Numbered from the stretch's first letter, positions 16,014 through 24,853 are shown. The stretch: 64,000 nucleotides of DNA from AP-15 sp963747735 (GCA_963747735.1 CAVVGE010000001.1:790118-854117); one strand, 5' to 3'. Program-made: numbers and translations. Notes: generated from the sequence alone by a model not told the origin.

Positions 16014-17732
16014 CTATTTCGGGGGCAGGATCGGCGGCATCGTCAGGATGCCGGGAGTGTCGAAGATGAGGGCGAGGCGCTGCATCAGCGGCGCCGCCGC
16101 GGTGACGGCGCGGGCGAGCGGGCCGGCGGCGAGGCCGGGTTGCGGCTCTTTGCCGAGGAGGCGGTCGAGGACCAGGTCGAGGGTTCCTTTTTCGCGCGGG
16201 AACACGGTCAGCTCGATCGGCGCGCCGGCCGGGATCCCGGCGGCTTCGCGGGCGAGGCGGAGCGCCGTCTCGTAGCCGCCGAGCGCATCGACGAGCCCGC
16301 GCGCCTTCGCTTCTTCGCCGGTCCACACCCGACCCTTGGCGACCGCCTCGACCGCTTCGGCGGACATGTGGCGGCCGTCGGCGACGTGCTGCTTGAAGCC
16401 TTTGTAGGTGTCGTCGAGAAAAGCTTCGAGGCGGGCATGCGCCTGGGGCGAAAAATCGACGGTCGGGCTGAACATCGCCGCGTTCGCGCCGAGCTGCGCC
16501 GAATCGATCGAAACTCCGAGCTTTTCGAGGAGCTTGGCGACGACGAGCTTGCCGGCGAGGACGCCGATCGAGCCGGTCAAGGTGGCGGGCTCGGCGACGA
16601 TTTTGTCGGCGGGCGCGGCGACGTAATAGCCGCCGGAGCCGGCGACGTCGCCCATCGAAACGATGACCGGCTTGCCGTGCTCGCGGGCATAGACGACGTC
16701 GCGCCAGATCGATTCCGAGGCGACGACCGAGCCGCCGGGGCTGTCGATGCGAAACAGGATCGCGCGCACCCGCCGGTCGCGGGCGGCGGCGTGAAAGGCG
16801 CGGCCGATGTCTTCGGCCGTCATTTCCCGCGAGCCGGCGAGAAGGTCGGTCGAGCCGCCGCCGCGGACAATCAGCCCGTTGCCGTAGATCAGCGCGATCC
16901 GATCGCCGCTCGTGTTGGGATGCCCGGCGCGGTCGAGATAGCTCGCGAGGCTTACCAGCTCCGCGTCGGAGCCGGCGCGCTTTTGTGCCGCCGCGAGCGC
17001 CTGGTCGCGATAGCCGAGCCGATCGACGAGCTTTGCCTTGCGCGCTTCATCGGCCAGGAGCGGCCCGCGATCGATCGCCGCGCGCACCGCATCGGGCGCG
17101 AGCTTGCGCCGCGCGCCGATGCCCTCGACGATCTGCCCGCCGAGCGAGGCGAGCAACGCCCCGACCTCCTGGCGATGCGGCGGCGTCATCTGGGTCTCGG
17201 TCAGCACATTCATCGCGGTCTTGTATTCTTCGCGATGATCGAATTCGGGGGCGATCCCCAAAAGGTCGAGCGTGCCCTTCAGAAACGGGACCGGCGAGTA
17301 GAGGCCGGTCAGACCGACGCTCCCCATCGGCTGCAGCCAGATTTCGTCGAACGCCGTTGCCAGATAGTAGGGGCGGGTGCCGGGCCCGAACTCGCCAAAG
17401 CTGTCGGCGTAAGCGAGCGCGAGCTTGCCCTTGGCACGAAACGCGGCAATTGCGTCGCGCACCTGCTGGGTCTCGGCGAGACCCAGATTGTCGGCCCCCA
17501 CAATGGCGAAAAGCCCCTTGACCCGCGGATCGGCCGCGGCCTTGTCGATCCCGTCGAGAAAGTCGCGCATCGTCGGCGCGGCGCCGAAGAGGAGCTGCGC
17601 CAGCCGGCCCTTGCCGGCGTTGTCGGCGAGCCCCTTGGTCAGGTCGACGGTGACGAGGATGTTCTGCGGCAACGCCGCCGCTTGCGGCTCGAGGCGCCAG
17701 GCGAGAAGCCCGGCGGCAATGACGAGCAGCAC
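16014..17732 (-). CDS. sppA: signal peptide peptidase SppA, 67K type
   Basis: A membrane-anchored serine protease of family S49 that degrades cleaved signal peptides. The 572-residue protein has the two tandem SppA domains of the long form. The catalytic Lys is in the N-terminal half (EEYKTAMNVLTE), and the nucleophile Ser is in the C-terminal half (GDVAGSGGYYVAAPADKI). The hydrophobic segment extends upstream of GTG 17732 in the same frame (IIVGFFAAIGLLAVLL), which suggests that translation really starts earlier. An in-frame CTG at 17789-17787 overlaps the aroC stop as CTGA. It is co-directional with aroC. Confidence 0.9.
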   Translation of the reverse strand: MLLVIAAGLLAWRLEPQAAALPQNILVTVDLTKGLADNAGKGRLAQLLFGAAPTMRDFLDGIDKAAADPRVKGLFAIVGADNLGLAETQQVRDAIAAFRAKGKLALAYADSFGEFGPGTRPYYLATAFDEIWLQPMGSVGLTGLYSPVPFLKGTLDLLGIAPEFDHREEYKTAMNVLTETQMTPPHRQEVGALLASLGGQIVEGIGARRKLAPDAVRAAIDRGPLLADEARKAKLVDRLGYRDQALAAAQKRAGSDAELVSLASYLDRAGHPNTSGDRIALIYGNGLIVRGGGSTDLLAGSREMTAEDIGRAFHAAARDRRVRAILFRIDSPGGSVVASESIWRDVVYAREHGKPVIVSMGDVAGSGGYYVAAPADKIVAEPATLTGSIGVLAGKLVVAKLLEKLGVSIDSAQLGANAAMFSPTVDFSPQAHARLEAFLDDTYKGFKQHVADGRHMSAEAVEAVAKGRVWTGEEAKARGLVDALGGYETALRLAREAAGIPAGAPIELTVFPREKGTLDLVLDRLLGKEPQPGLAAGPLARAVTAAAPLMQRLALIFDTPGILTMPPILPPK

Positions 17733-17785
17733 CGCCAGCAGGCCGATCGCCGCAAAAAACCCGACGATAATGCGGCGCAGACGGG

Positions 17786-18862
17786 TCAGACCGCACCGCC
17801 GAGCGCGCGGTGGCGCAACAGATGGTCGGCGAGCACGCAGGCCACCATCGCTTCGCCGACCGGGACGGCACGGATACCGACGCAGGGGTCGTGCCGGCCG
17901 TGCATCGCAATCTCGACCTCGTTGCCCTCGGCATCGACGGTGCGCAGCGGGGTCGGGATCGAGCTCGTCGGCTTGACCGCAAAGCGGGCGACGATGTCCT
18001 GGCCGGTCGAGATGCCGCCCAGGATGCCGCCGGCGTTGTTCGACAGAAAGACGACGCGGCCGTCCTCGATCCGCATCTCGTCGGCGTTTTCTTCGCCGCC
18101 GAGCGCGGCGGCGGCAAACCCGGCGCCGATCTCGACCCCCTTGACCGCGTTGATCGTCATCAGGGCGCGGGCGAGGTCGCCGTCGAGCTTGTCGTAGACC
18201 GGGTCGCCGAGCCCGGCGGGCACGCCGCTCGCGACGATCTCGATGACCGCCCCGGTCGAGGAGCCGGCCTTGCGCACCTCATCGACGTAATCGGCCCATT
18301 GGCGCGCCGTCGCCCGATCCGGGCACCAGAACGGGTTCTCCTCGACGGCGCGCCAATCCCAGGCGTCGCGATCGACCCGATGCGGCCCGATCTGGATAAG
18401 CGCGCCGCGGATCGCCACACCGGGGCCCAGCACCTTGCGCGCGACGGCACCGGCGGCGACGCGCGAAGCGGTCTCGCGGGCCGAAGCCCGGCCGCCGCCG
18501 CGATAATCGCGCACGCCGTATTTTTTCCAGTAGGTGTAGTCGGCATGGCCCGGCCGGAACCGGTCGGCGATATTGCGGTAGTCTTTCGAGCGCTGGTCGG
18601 TGTTGTCGATCATGAGCTGGATCGGCGTGCCGGTCGTCACCCCGTCGAAGACGCCGCTCATGATGCGCACGAGGTCGTCCTCGCGCCGCTGCGTCGTAAA
18701 CCGCGACTGGCCGGGCTTGCGCTTGTCGAGCCAAACCTGGATATCGGGCTCGGCGAGAGAGAGGCGCGGCGGCACGCCATCGACGACGACACCGATCGCC
18801 GGCCCGTGGCTCTCGCCCCAGGTGGTGAAGCGGAAGAGGGTGCCGAAGGAGTTGCCGGCCAT
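17786..18862 (-). CDS. aroC: chorismate synthase
   Basis: Converts 5-enolpyruvylshikimate-3-phosphate to chorismate with reduced FMN, the last shared step of aromatic amino-acid synthesis. The 358-residue length is normal. The three signature regions are present: GESHGPAIGVVVDGVP at the N-terminus, YRGGGRASARETASRVAAG in the middle and RFAVKPTSSIPTP toward the C-terminus. ATG 18862 gives the standard MAGNSFGTLFRFTTWGESHG start. sppA follows with little or no gap. The trp genes lie elsewhere in the window. Confidence 0.97.
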   Translation of the reverse strand: MAGNSFGTLFRFTTWGESHGPAIGVVVDGVPPRLSLAEPDIQVWLDKRKPGQSRFTTQRREDDLVRIMSGVFDGVTTGTPIQLMIDNTDQRSKDYRNIADRFRPGHADYTYWKKYGVRDYRGGGRASARETASRVAAGAVARKVLGPGVAIRGALIQIGPHRVDRDAWDWRAVEENPFWCPDRATARQWADYVDEVRKAGSSTGAVIEIVASGVPAGLGDPVYDKLDGDLARALMTINAVKGVEIGAGFAAAALGGEENADEMRIEDGRVVFLSNNAGGILGGISTGQDIVARFAVKPTSSIPTPLRTVDAEGNEVEIAMHGRHDPCVGIRAVPVGEAMVACVLADHLLRHRALGGAV

Positions 18863-18924
18863 GGCTCAGGTGCCCGGCGCCGAACGCAATTTCGGCGCGA
18901 CAGTAAAGGATCTAATCTTAGGAA

Positions 18925-19235
18925 TACGTCTCGGCCGGGCTTGACCCGCTGCTGTCCGGTTCCAGATATTTGGTTGATTTGGCAGCCGCAGTGAAGCACC
19001 AGCACCCCGTGGCCGGGCTTGACCCGGCCATCCACGTCCTTTTCTTAGAAGGCGGTTCCATTGGGAGACGTGGACGGCCGGGTCAAGCCCGGCCGAGGGG
19101 AAGCTTTTGCTTCGAAGCATTTGATGATCATCGGAAATCTGAACCGGACAGCCGTGGGCTTGACCCGGCCACCCACGTCTTGCCTCGCCCGAAAGAAAGA
19201 CGTGGATGCGCGGATCAAGTCCGCGCAAGACGATC
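18925..19235. repeat. cluster of dispersed palindromic repeats
   Basis: At least five related elements with the core CCGGGCTTGACCCGG or its complement, usually flanked by CCACGTC, lie in the 418-base aroC-fabI gap. They are at about 18931-18945, 19010-19045, 19065-19100, 19155-19185 and 19197-19230, in both orientations. Each is a short palindrome that can form a hairpin. Similar GGGTCAAGCCCG elements are common between genes in alphaproteobacteria. No gene is visible in the interval. Confidence 0.8.
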
Positions 19236-19280
19236 TTATATTGTGCCGGCAATGGCAGTATCATTTTAACGAGCACCGCC

Positions 19281-20093
19281 TCACACGACCGAGATGTCGG
19301 GCGCGTCGACGGCTTTCATGCCGACGACGTGGTAGCCGCAATCGACATGGTGCACCTCGCCGGTGACACCCGCCGACAAATCGCTGAGCAGGTAGACGCC
19401 GGCGCCGCCGACCTCGTCGGTCGTGACATTGCGCTTCAGCGGCGAGTTGTACTGGTTCCATTTGAGGATATAGCGGAAATCGCCGATCCCGGATGCGGCC
19501 AGGGTCTTGATCGGCCCGGCCGAGATCGCATTGACGCGGATGTTCCGCCCGCCGAGATCGACCGCGAGATAACGCACGCTGGCTTCGAGCGCGGCCTTGG
19601 CGACGCCCATCACATTGTAGTTCGGCATGACCCGCTCGGCGCCGTAATAGGTCAGGGTCAAGAGGCTGCCGCCGTTTGTCATCAAGGGTGCGGCGCGGCG
19701 GCAGATATCGGTGAACGAGAAGCATGAAATGTCGAGCGTGCGAAGAAAGTTTTCCCGCGTCGTGTCGAGGTATTTTCCCCTGAGCGCATTGGGGTCGGTG
19801 GCGCCGATCGCATGCACGGCGAAGTCGAGCCGGCCCCAGCGCTCCTCGATCGCGGCGAACACCAGCTCGAGGCTCGTCTCGTTGGTGACGTCGCATTCGA
19901 CGACAAAATCGCTGCCGGTGCTGGCGGCGAGCGGGCGCACCCGCCGGCCGAGCGCCTCGCCCTGATAGGTGAAGGCGAGCGCGGCACCTTCGGCCGAGAG
20001 CGCCCTGGCGATGCCCCAGGCGATCGAGCGCTCGTTGGCGACCCCCATCACCAGGCCCTGCTTACCCGCCATCAGCGGCATTTTTGTCCCCAT
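19281..20093 (-). CDS. fabI: enoyl-[acyl-carrier-protein] reductase (NADH)
   Basis: Short-chain dehydrogenase-type enoyl-ACP reductase that completes each fatty-acid elongation round. The 270 residues include the FabI nucleotide-binding start GLVMGVANERSIAWGIA, DFAVHAIGATDP, the active-site Tyr-x6-Lys in YNVMGVAKAALE, and NAISAGPIKTLAASGI. Starts at 20093 (MGTKMPLMAGKQG) and 20081 (MPLM) are both possible; GGGGA precedes the latter. Triclosan-type inhibitors target this class. It is monocistronic here, between the palindrome cluster and a duplicated spacer. Confidence 0.95.
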   Translation of the reverse strand: MGTKMPLMAGKQGLVMGVANERSIAWGIARALSAEGAALAFTYQGEALGRRVRPLAASTGSDFVVECDVTNETSLELVFAAIEERWGRLDFAVHAIGATDPNALRGKYLDTTRENFLRTLDISCFSFTDICRRAAPLMTNGGSLLTLTYYGAERVMPNYNVMGVAKAALEASVRYLAVDLGGRNIRVNAISAGPIKTLAASGIGDFRYILKWNQYNSPLKRNVTTDEVGGAGVYLLSDLSAGVTGEVHHVDCGYHVVGMKAVDAPDISVV

Positions 20094-20114
20094 TCCCGGA
20101 TGGCAGCCATCCTA

Positions 20115-20185
20115 CACGAAGCCGTCGGGCGCGGCCAATCGGCGCGCGGGCACGAAGCCGTCGGGCGCGGCCAATCGGCGCGCGG
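20115..20185. repeat. 36-bp direct duplication upstream of fabI
   Basis: Bases 20115-20150 are repeated at 20151-20185 with one terminal mismatch. The unit contains GAAGCCGTCGGGCGCGGCCA and sits in the promoter gap between divergent fabI and the YihY-like gene. Confidence 0.9.
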
Positions 20186-20266
20186 ACCAGAGTCGCTACC
20201 CGCGGACCACGGATCGGCGACCCGGCGTGCCTTGTTTACGGCGAAGGAGGCTCGTAGGCTCTCGGC

Positions 20267-21637
20267 ATGACGCGCGCGGACGGCGAGGGGCCCGACGACG
20301 AGGGGCCCGGCGGCGCGGGCCGCGGCGGCTTGCGCCGCCGGGCGGCGGCGATGGCGGCGTTCGCCCTCTATTCGCTGCGCCGCTTCAACGCCGACGGCTG
20401 TTTTGCCGCCTCGGGCGCCTTGAGCTACACCACGCTCGTGTCGCTGGTGCCGCTGGCTGCGATCGCGCTCGGCTCGCTGTCGGCTTTCCCGATTTTCGCC
20501 AAGGTGCACGATCAGATCCTGGCGCTGGTGTTCCGCAATTTCGTGCCGTCGATCGGCGAGCAGGCGGCCTATTGGTTCAGCACCTTCACCAATTCTGCGG
20601 GCCAGGCGACGGCGATCGGGGTCATCGGCATCGCCGGAACCGGGGTGCTGCTGCTGGTGACGGTCGAAGACCAGCTCAATCTGATCTGGCGGGTGACCTC
20701 GGCGCGGCCTTGGGGGCAGCGCGTGCTCGCCTATTGGACGCTGATCACGCTCGGGCCGCTCTTGGTCGGGATCAGCCTGTCGCTGTCGACCTATTTCGAA
20801 ATCGCGGCGAGCCGCGCCGGCTTTGGCCAGCAGGCAGCGCAATGGATGGCGAGCGGCTGGCTGCACGGCTTGGCGCGCACGGTGCCGGCGCTGCTCGAAT
20901 TTCTCGCGCTCAACCTGCTCTATTGGCTGATCCCGAATTGCGCGGTGCGCTGGCGCGACGGCGCGGTCGGGGCGCTGATCGCAACGCTCGCGATCGAAAT
21001 CCTCAAAGTCGGTTTCACCCTCTATATCGGCGCCATGTCGTGGTACCAGACGGTCTATGGGACACTGGCGGCGATCCCGATTTTCCTCCTGTGGATGTAC
21101 ATCTCCTGGATGGCGGTGCTGCTCGGCGCGGTGGTCGCGGCCGCGCTGCCGCATTGGCGCATCGACGAGCGCTTGAGCAAGCTCTCGCCCGGCGGCATCC
21201 ATCTCGGGCTGAGCCTGGCGGTGATTGCCGCGCTCGCGCGTGCCCAGCGCCATGGCCGGACCGTCACCACCGTGGCGCTCGCCGTCGATCTCGGCGTCGC
21301 GACGACGGTCATCGACGAGCACGTCAAGCCGCTGGTCGAGGCGGGTTTTGTCGCCCATACCCAGGGCGGCAATTGGGTCTTGGCATGGAGCCCCGAGGCG
21401 GCCACGCTCGGCGACCTTTATCAGGCGCTGCATATGCCGTTTGCCGGGGCCTGGCTCGGCGGCCGGATCGCCGCGCCCTGGCAACGGCTGGTGGCGCCGG
21501 CGCTGGAGCGGATCGCCGAAGCCGAGGCCGCGGCGATGCAGATCAGCGTGGCCGAGCTGATCGGCGAAGCTTCGGCGCAGCCATCGCCGCGCCGGGCGCG
21601 CCGCCACCCGGTCCCGGAAAACCTGGCCCAGCGCTAA
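20267..21637 (+). CDS. YihY/BrkB family inner-membrane protein
   Basis: A 456-residue protein of the YihY (formerly RNase BN/BrkB) family. It has about six membrane segments, opening with the family-typical FNADGCFAASGALSYTTLVSLVPL and including TVYGTLAAIPIFLLWMYISW. A soluble C-terminal region of about 150 residues (from SLAVIAALARAQRHGRTVT) resembles a winged-helix-like tail seen in some members. Function in the family is not settled; the old RNase BN assignment was an error. It is followed 20 bases later by pdxH. Confidence 0.85.
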   Translation: MTRADGEGPDDEGPGGAGRGGLRRRAAAMAAFALYSLRRFNADGCFAASGALSYTTLVSLVPLAAIALGSLSAFPIFAKVHDQILALVFRNFVPSIGEQAAYWFSTFTNSAGQATAIGVIGIAGTGVLLLVTVEDQLNLIWRVTSARPWGQRVLAYWTLITLGPLLVGISLSLSTYFEIAASRAGFGQQAAQWMASGWLHGLARTVPALLEFLALNLLYWLIPNCAVRWRDGAVGALIATLAIEILKVGFTLYIGAMSWYQTVYGTLAAIPIFLLWMYISWMAVLLGAVVAAALPHWRIDERLSKLSPGGIHLGLSLAVIAALARAQRHGRTVTTVALAVDLGVATTVIDEHVKPLVEAGFVAHTQGGNWVLAWSPEAATLGDLYQALHMPFAGAWLGGRIAAPWQRLVAPALERIAEAEAAAMQISVAELIGEASAQPSPRRARRHPVPENLAQR

Positions 21638-21657
21638 CCGCCGTGGATCGAGGCAAC

Positions 21658-22251
21658 ATGGACGAGATCGCCGATCCCGAGCCCTTCGCCCCCTTCGCCC
21701 GCTGGTATGAAGCGGCCCAAGAGGAGGAGCCGGACCCGCATGCGATGACCTTGGCGACCGCGACCAAGGACGGCATCCCTTCGGCGCGCCTGGTGCTGCT
21801 CAAGGGCTTCGACCGCAGCGGCTTTGTCTTCTACACCAACCTGGAGAGCCGCAAGTCGCTGGAGCTGTTCGAGAACCCGCGCGCGGCGCTGTGCTTTTTA
21901 TGGAAGGTGCGGCGCCGGCAAGTGCGGATCGAGGGGCCGGCGGAGCAGGTCGCCGACACCGAGGCCGACGCCTATTTCGAGAGCCGACCGCGCGACAGCC
22001 GGATCGGCGCCTGGGCCTCGGACCAGTCGCGCCCGCTCGACAGCCGCGCGGTGCTCGACCGCCGGTTCGAGACCTTTGTCCGGCGCTTCGGCAGCGCGGC
22101 CGGAGCAGTGCCGCGGCCCGATTTCTGGTCGGGTTTTCGCATTGTGCCGCAGCGCATCGAGTTTTGGCAGGAGCAGGCGTCGCGGCTGCACGACCGATGG
22201 CTGTTCGTCCGTGAGGGCGAGGGATGGCGGCGGCAGCGGCTCTACCCCTGA
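21658..22251 (+). CDS. pdxH: pyridoxamine 5'-phosphate oxidase
   Basis: FMN enzyme that oxidises pyridoxine or pyridoxamine 5'-phosphate to pyridoxal phosphate. The 197 residues contain the FMN/PLP-binding blocks PSARLVLLKGFDRSGFVFYT, ESRKSLELFENPRAALCFLW, RQVRIEGPAEQV and the C-terminal signature IEFWQEQASRLHDR ending in RRQRLYP. Start at ATG 21658 with GAGG just upstream. The frame is open further upstream inside the YihY gene, but those residues are not homologous. The 3' end overlaps the CDF transporter gene by 28 bases. Confidence 0.96.
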   Translation: MDEIADPEPFAPFARWYEAAQEEEPDPHAMTLATATKDGIPSARLVLLKGFDRSGFVFYTNLESRKSLELFENPRAALCFLWKVRRRQVRIEGPAEQVADTEADAYFESRPRDSRIGAWASDQSRPLDSRAVLDRRFETFVRRFGSAAGAVPRPDFWSGFRIVPQRIEFWQEQASRLHDRWLFVREGEGWRRQRLYP

Positions 22252-23168
22252 TCCACGGCGCGGCGGCCGACCGGCTGCGGCGGCGGGCGACCTATGCCTC
22301 GGTCGCGGTCGCGGCGGTGCTGATCGCGGTCAAGTTCGTCGCCTGGCTCGACACCGGGTCGGTGGCGCTGTTGTCGAGTGTCATCGACTCGCTGCTCGAC
22401 GCCGCCGCCTCGATCGTCAACCTGCTCGCGGTGCGGCACGCCATGACGCCCGCCGACCGCGAGCATCGCTTTGGCCACGGCAAGGCCGAGCCGCTCGCCG
22501 TCCTCGGCCAATCGGCATTCATCACCGGCAGCGCCCTTTTGCTGCTGGCCGAGGCAGTGCGGCGGCTCCTCCATCCGGCGCCGGTCGAGAACCCGCCCCT
22601 CGGCATTGTCGTCATCGTTTTCTCGATCATCGTGACGATCGCTCTGATCACCTTTCAACGGCATGTGGTGCGCCGCACCGGATCGATCGCGATCACCGCC
22701 GACGAGCTCCATTACCGCAGCGACCTGGTGCTGAACGGCAGCGTGCTGCTGGCCCTGATCCTCGGCGGCAGCTTCGGCATCCCGCTGCTCGACCCGATTT
22801 TCGGGGCCGGCATCGGGCTCTGGATCATCTGGTCGGCGGTGCGGCTCGCGCGGCTCTCCCTGTTCCAGCTGATGGACCAGGAATTGCCCGACGACGAGCG
22901 GGAAAACATCCGGGCGATCGCGCAGTCGCACCCGCAGGTGGCCGCGGCGCACGATTTGCGGACCCGCGTCGCCGGGCCCACGGCCTTTATCCAGGTGCAT
23001 CTCGAAATGGACGGCAACATGACCCTGATGCGGGCGCACGAGGTTTCCGACGCGGTCGAGGCCAGGCTGCGCGAAGCCTACCCCAATGCCGAGATCATCA
23101 TCCATCAGGACCCCGAGGGGGTCGAGGAGCCGCGCTCGGATTTTCCGCGGCGGGTCGAGGCGCAATGA
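22224..23168 (+). CDS. cation diffusion facilitator (FieF-like) metal transporter
   Basis: A 314-residue CDF family proton/divalent-cation antiporter for metals such as Zn2+ or Fe2+. It has six membrane segments and the four site-A ligands of the FieF/YiiP type: two Asp in SSVIDSLLDAA, and His and Asp in DELHYRSDLVLN. The cytoplasmic C-terminal metallochaperone-like domain is present (HDLRTRVAGPTAFIQVHLEM, NAEIIIHQDPEG). It overlaps pdxH by 28 bases and ends in an ATGA overlap with the next gene, so the three form one operon. Confidence 0.93.
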   Translation: MAAAAALPLIHGAAADRLRRRATYASVAVAAVLIAVKFVAWLDTGSVALLSSVIDSLLDAAASIVNLLAVRHAMTPADREHRFGHGKAEPLAVLGQSAFITGSALLLLAEAVRRLLHPAPVENPPLGIVVIVFSIIVTIALITFQRHVVRRTGSIAITADELHYRSDLVLNGSVLLALILGGSFGIPLLDPIFGAGIGLWIIWSAVRLARLSLFQLMDQELPDDERENIRAIAQSHPQVAAAHDLRTRVAGPTAFIQVHLEMDGNMTLMRAHEVSDAVEARLREAYPNAEIIIHQDPEGVEEPRSDFPRRVEAQ

Positions 23169-23914
23169 CCGCCGCGGTGGCCGGCGGACGCAAGATCCTG
23201 CTGCTGACCGGCGCCAGCCGCGGCATCGGCCACGCCACGGTCAAGCGGTTTAGCGATGCCGGCTGGCGCATCGTTACGTGCTCGCGCGAGCAGGTGCCGC
23301 CCGAATGCAAGCGCGACCCGAACTGGACCCACCACATCACCGCCGATTTGGGCGACCCCGCCGGTCTCGACCACTTTGTCGCCGAAGCCGAGGAGTTTCT
23401 CGACGGGCGGCTGGATGCCCTCGTCAACAATGCCGGGGTGTCGCCAAAAACGCCGACGCATCAACGCCTCGGCGTTTTGAACGGCGACCTCGACGATTGG
23501 CGCCGCGTGTTTCACCTGAATTTCTTTGTGCCGCTGATCCTGTCGCGCTCCTTTGCCGGGTCGCTGGCGCGGGCCAAGGGGGCGATCGTCAACGTCACCT
23601 CGATCGCCGGGCGCCGCGTGCATCCGTTTGCCGGCTCGGCCTATTCGACCTCGAAGGCGGCGCTGTCCGCGCTGACCCGCGAGATGGCGGCCGAGTTCGC
23701 CAAAGAGGGCGTGCGCGTCAACGCCGTCGCCCCCGGCGAGATCGAGACCGCGATGCTGTCGCCCGAGACCGAGACATTGCTGCCGCGCATCCCGCTGCAC
23801 CGGCTCGGCGTACCCGCCGACGTCGCCGGCACGATCTTTTTTCTGTGCAGCGACGACGCGGCTTATGTCACCGGCACCGAAATCTTCGTCAACGGCGGCC
23901 AGCACGTCTATTGA
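23165..23914 (+). CDS. SDR family oxidoreductase
   Basis: A 249-residue classical short-chain dehydrogenase. It has the NAD(P)-binding TGASRGIGHA, NNAG (LVNNAGVSPKTP), catalytic Ser in VNVTSIAGRRV, YxxxK in YSTSKAALSA, and the C-terminal VNAVAPGEIETAML and GTEIFVNGGQHVY. These are typical of 3-oxoacyl-ACP reductase-like SDRs. The substrate is unknown. The start overlaps the transporter stop in an ATGA, which indicates coupling. Confidence 0.92.
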   Translation: MTAAVAGGRKILLLTGASRGIGHATVKRFSDAGWRIVTCSREQVPPECKRDPNWTHHITADLGDPAGLDHFVAEAEEFLDGRLDALVNNAGVSPKTPTHQRLGVLNGDLDDWRRVFHLNFFVPLILSRSFAGSLARAKGAIVNVTSIAGRRVHPFAGSAYSTSKAALSALTREMAAEFAKEGVRVNAVAPGEIETAMLSPETETLLPRIPLHRLGVPADVAGTIFFLCSDDAAYVTGTEIFVNGGQHVY

Positions 23915-24017
23915 GCAGCCTGCGGGTGTGCTGCTCGATGACGCGGCGGGCTGCCGGCAACCGGACTTGTCCTGTGCCGAGGAGGTCGTTGAATGAGACG
24001 GCTGGCGGTGTTACGGC

Positions 24018-24045
24018 TTGAGCTTATCCCGGTACGCGGTATACT
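24018..24045 (+). promoter_or_regulatory. sigma-70-type promoter of the higBA pair
   Basis: TTGAGC at 24018-24023, a 16-base spacer, and TATACT at 24040-24045. The predicted transcript start falls about seven bases beyond, at or next to the GTG start codon at 24052. The mRNA would be leaderless or nearly so. The sequence around the -10 (GGTATACTACG) is partly palindromic, as expected for an antitoxin operator. Confidence 0.65.
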
Positions 24046-24051
24046 ACGCTG

Positions 24052-24330
24052 GTGATCCGAACCTTCGGCGACAGGCGGACCGAAGCGCTGTTCGAAGACG
24101 AGATTGTTCGTGATTTTCAAGGAATTGTCCGGCGCGCCAAGCGCAAGCTCGAAGCGATCCATGCGGCGAGCCGCCTGAGCGATCTCGTGGTGCCGCCGTC
24201 GAACCGATTGGAGAAGCTTCGCGGCGACCTCGAAGGTTTTTATTCGGTGCGGATCAACGACCAATGGCGAGTGGTGTTTCGTTGGTCCGACGGTGATGCG
24301 ACCGACGTCCGCATCGTTGATTACCATTAG
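24052..24330 (+). CDS. HigB-like toxin, RelE/ParE superfamily
   Basis: A 92-residue protein of the HigB (plasmid maintenance killer) family. Members are ribosome-dependent mRNA interferases of the RelE fold. Landmarks are IRTFGDRRTEALFE at the N-terminus, KRKLEAIHAASRLSDLVVPP, and the C-terminal YSVRINDQWRVVFRWSDGD with the basic and aromatic residues used for RNA cleavage. It starts with GTG right at the predicted transcript start. The antitoxin gene follows after 33 bases, in the toxin-first order typical of higBA. Confidence 0.92.
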   Translation: MIRTFGDRRTEALFEDEIVRDFQGIVRRAKRKLEAIHAASRLSDLVVPPSNRLEKLRGDLEGFYSVRINDQWRVVFRWSDGDATDVRIVDYH

Positions 24331-24363
24331 TTAGCAGCCAAGCCAGCAACGTGGTGAGAGCAA

Positions 24364-24666
24364 GTGAGCGACGACGAATTTGCCCCGGTAACTCCGGGTG
24401 AGATGCTGAAGGACGAGTTCCTGGCGGAGTATCGCCTGTCGCAGAACCGGCTGGCGAAGGCCGTCGGCATCTCGCCCAACCGGATAGCCGAAATTGTCAA
24501 CAATCGGCGACGCATCACCGCCGATACCGCGGTGCGGCTCGGTCTGTATTTCGACACCACAGCCGAATTCTGGATTAATTTGCAGAGTCGGTACGACCTG
24601 AAGATGGCGCGGCGGCAGATCGAGCCCGAAGAGGCGGACCGGATCAGGGCGCAACGCGCGGCATAG
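24364..24666 (+). CDS. HigA family antitoxin
   Basis: A 100-residue Xre-type helix-turn-helix protein of the HigA family. It contains TPGEMLKDEFLAEYRLSQNR, a DNA-recognition segment NRLAKAVGISPNRIAEIVN, and FDTTAEFWINLQSRYDL. It neutralises HigB and represses the operon. GTG start at 24364 preceded by GAGAGCAA. Confidence 0.94.
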   Translation: MSDDEFAPVTPGEMLKDEFLAEYRLSQNRLAKAVGISPNRIAEIVNNRRRITADTAVRLGLYFDTTAEFWINLQSRYDLKMARRQIEPEEADRIRAQRAA

Positions 24667-24853
24667 CAGCGCTGATCGCCCGGGCCGATGCGATCATCGA
24701 ATGATATGCCGCCGGCCGCCGGTCAGCCGCGGCGGCCCAGCCGGGCAAGCTGCCGACAGGCCGGCGTTGATGCCGGGGAAGAAATCGGGCACCATTGATA
24801 TAAGTCAGCACTGTTGACCGGCCCGACCGGGCACGAATGCCAAGGACCGAGGG

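Noticed and set aside
19969..22251. 760-codon open frame that includes pdxH at its end
   Set aside because: Only the last 197 residues match a family. The upstream part is the out-of-frame shadow of the YihY-like gene, so no fusion protein is proposed.
24667..24853. Riboswitch or attenuator upstream of gltD
   Set aside because: No conserved aptamer core or leader peptide was found in the 187-base gap.
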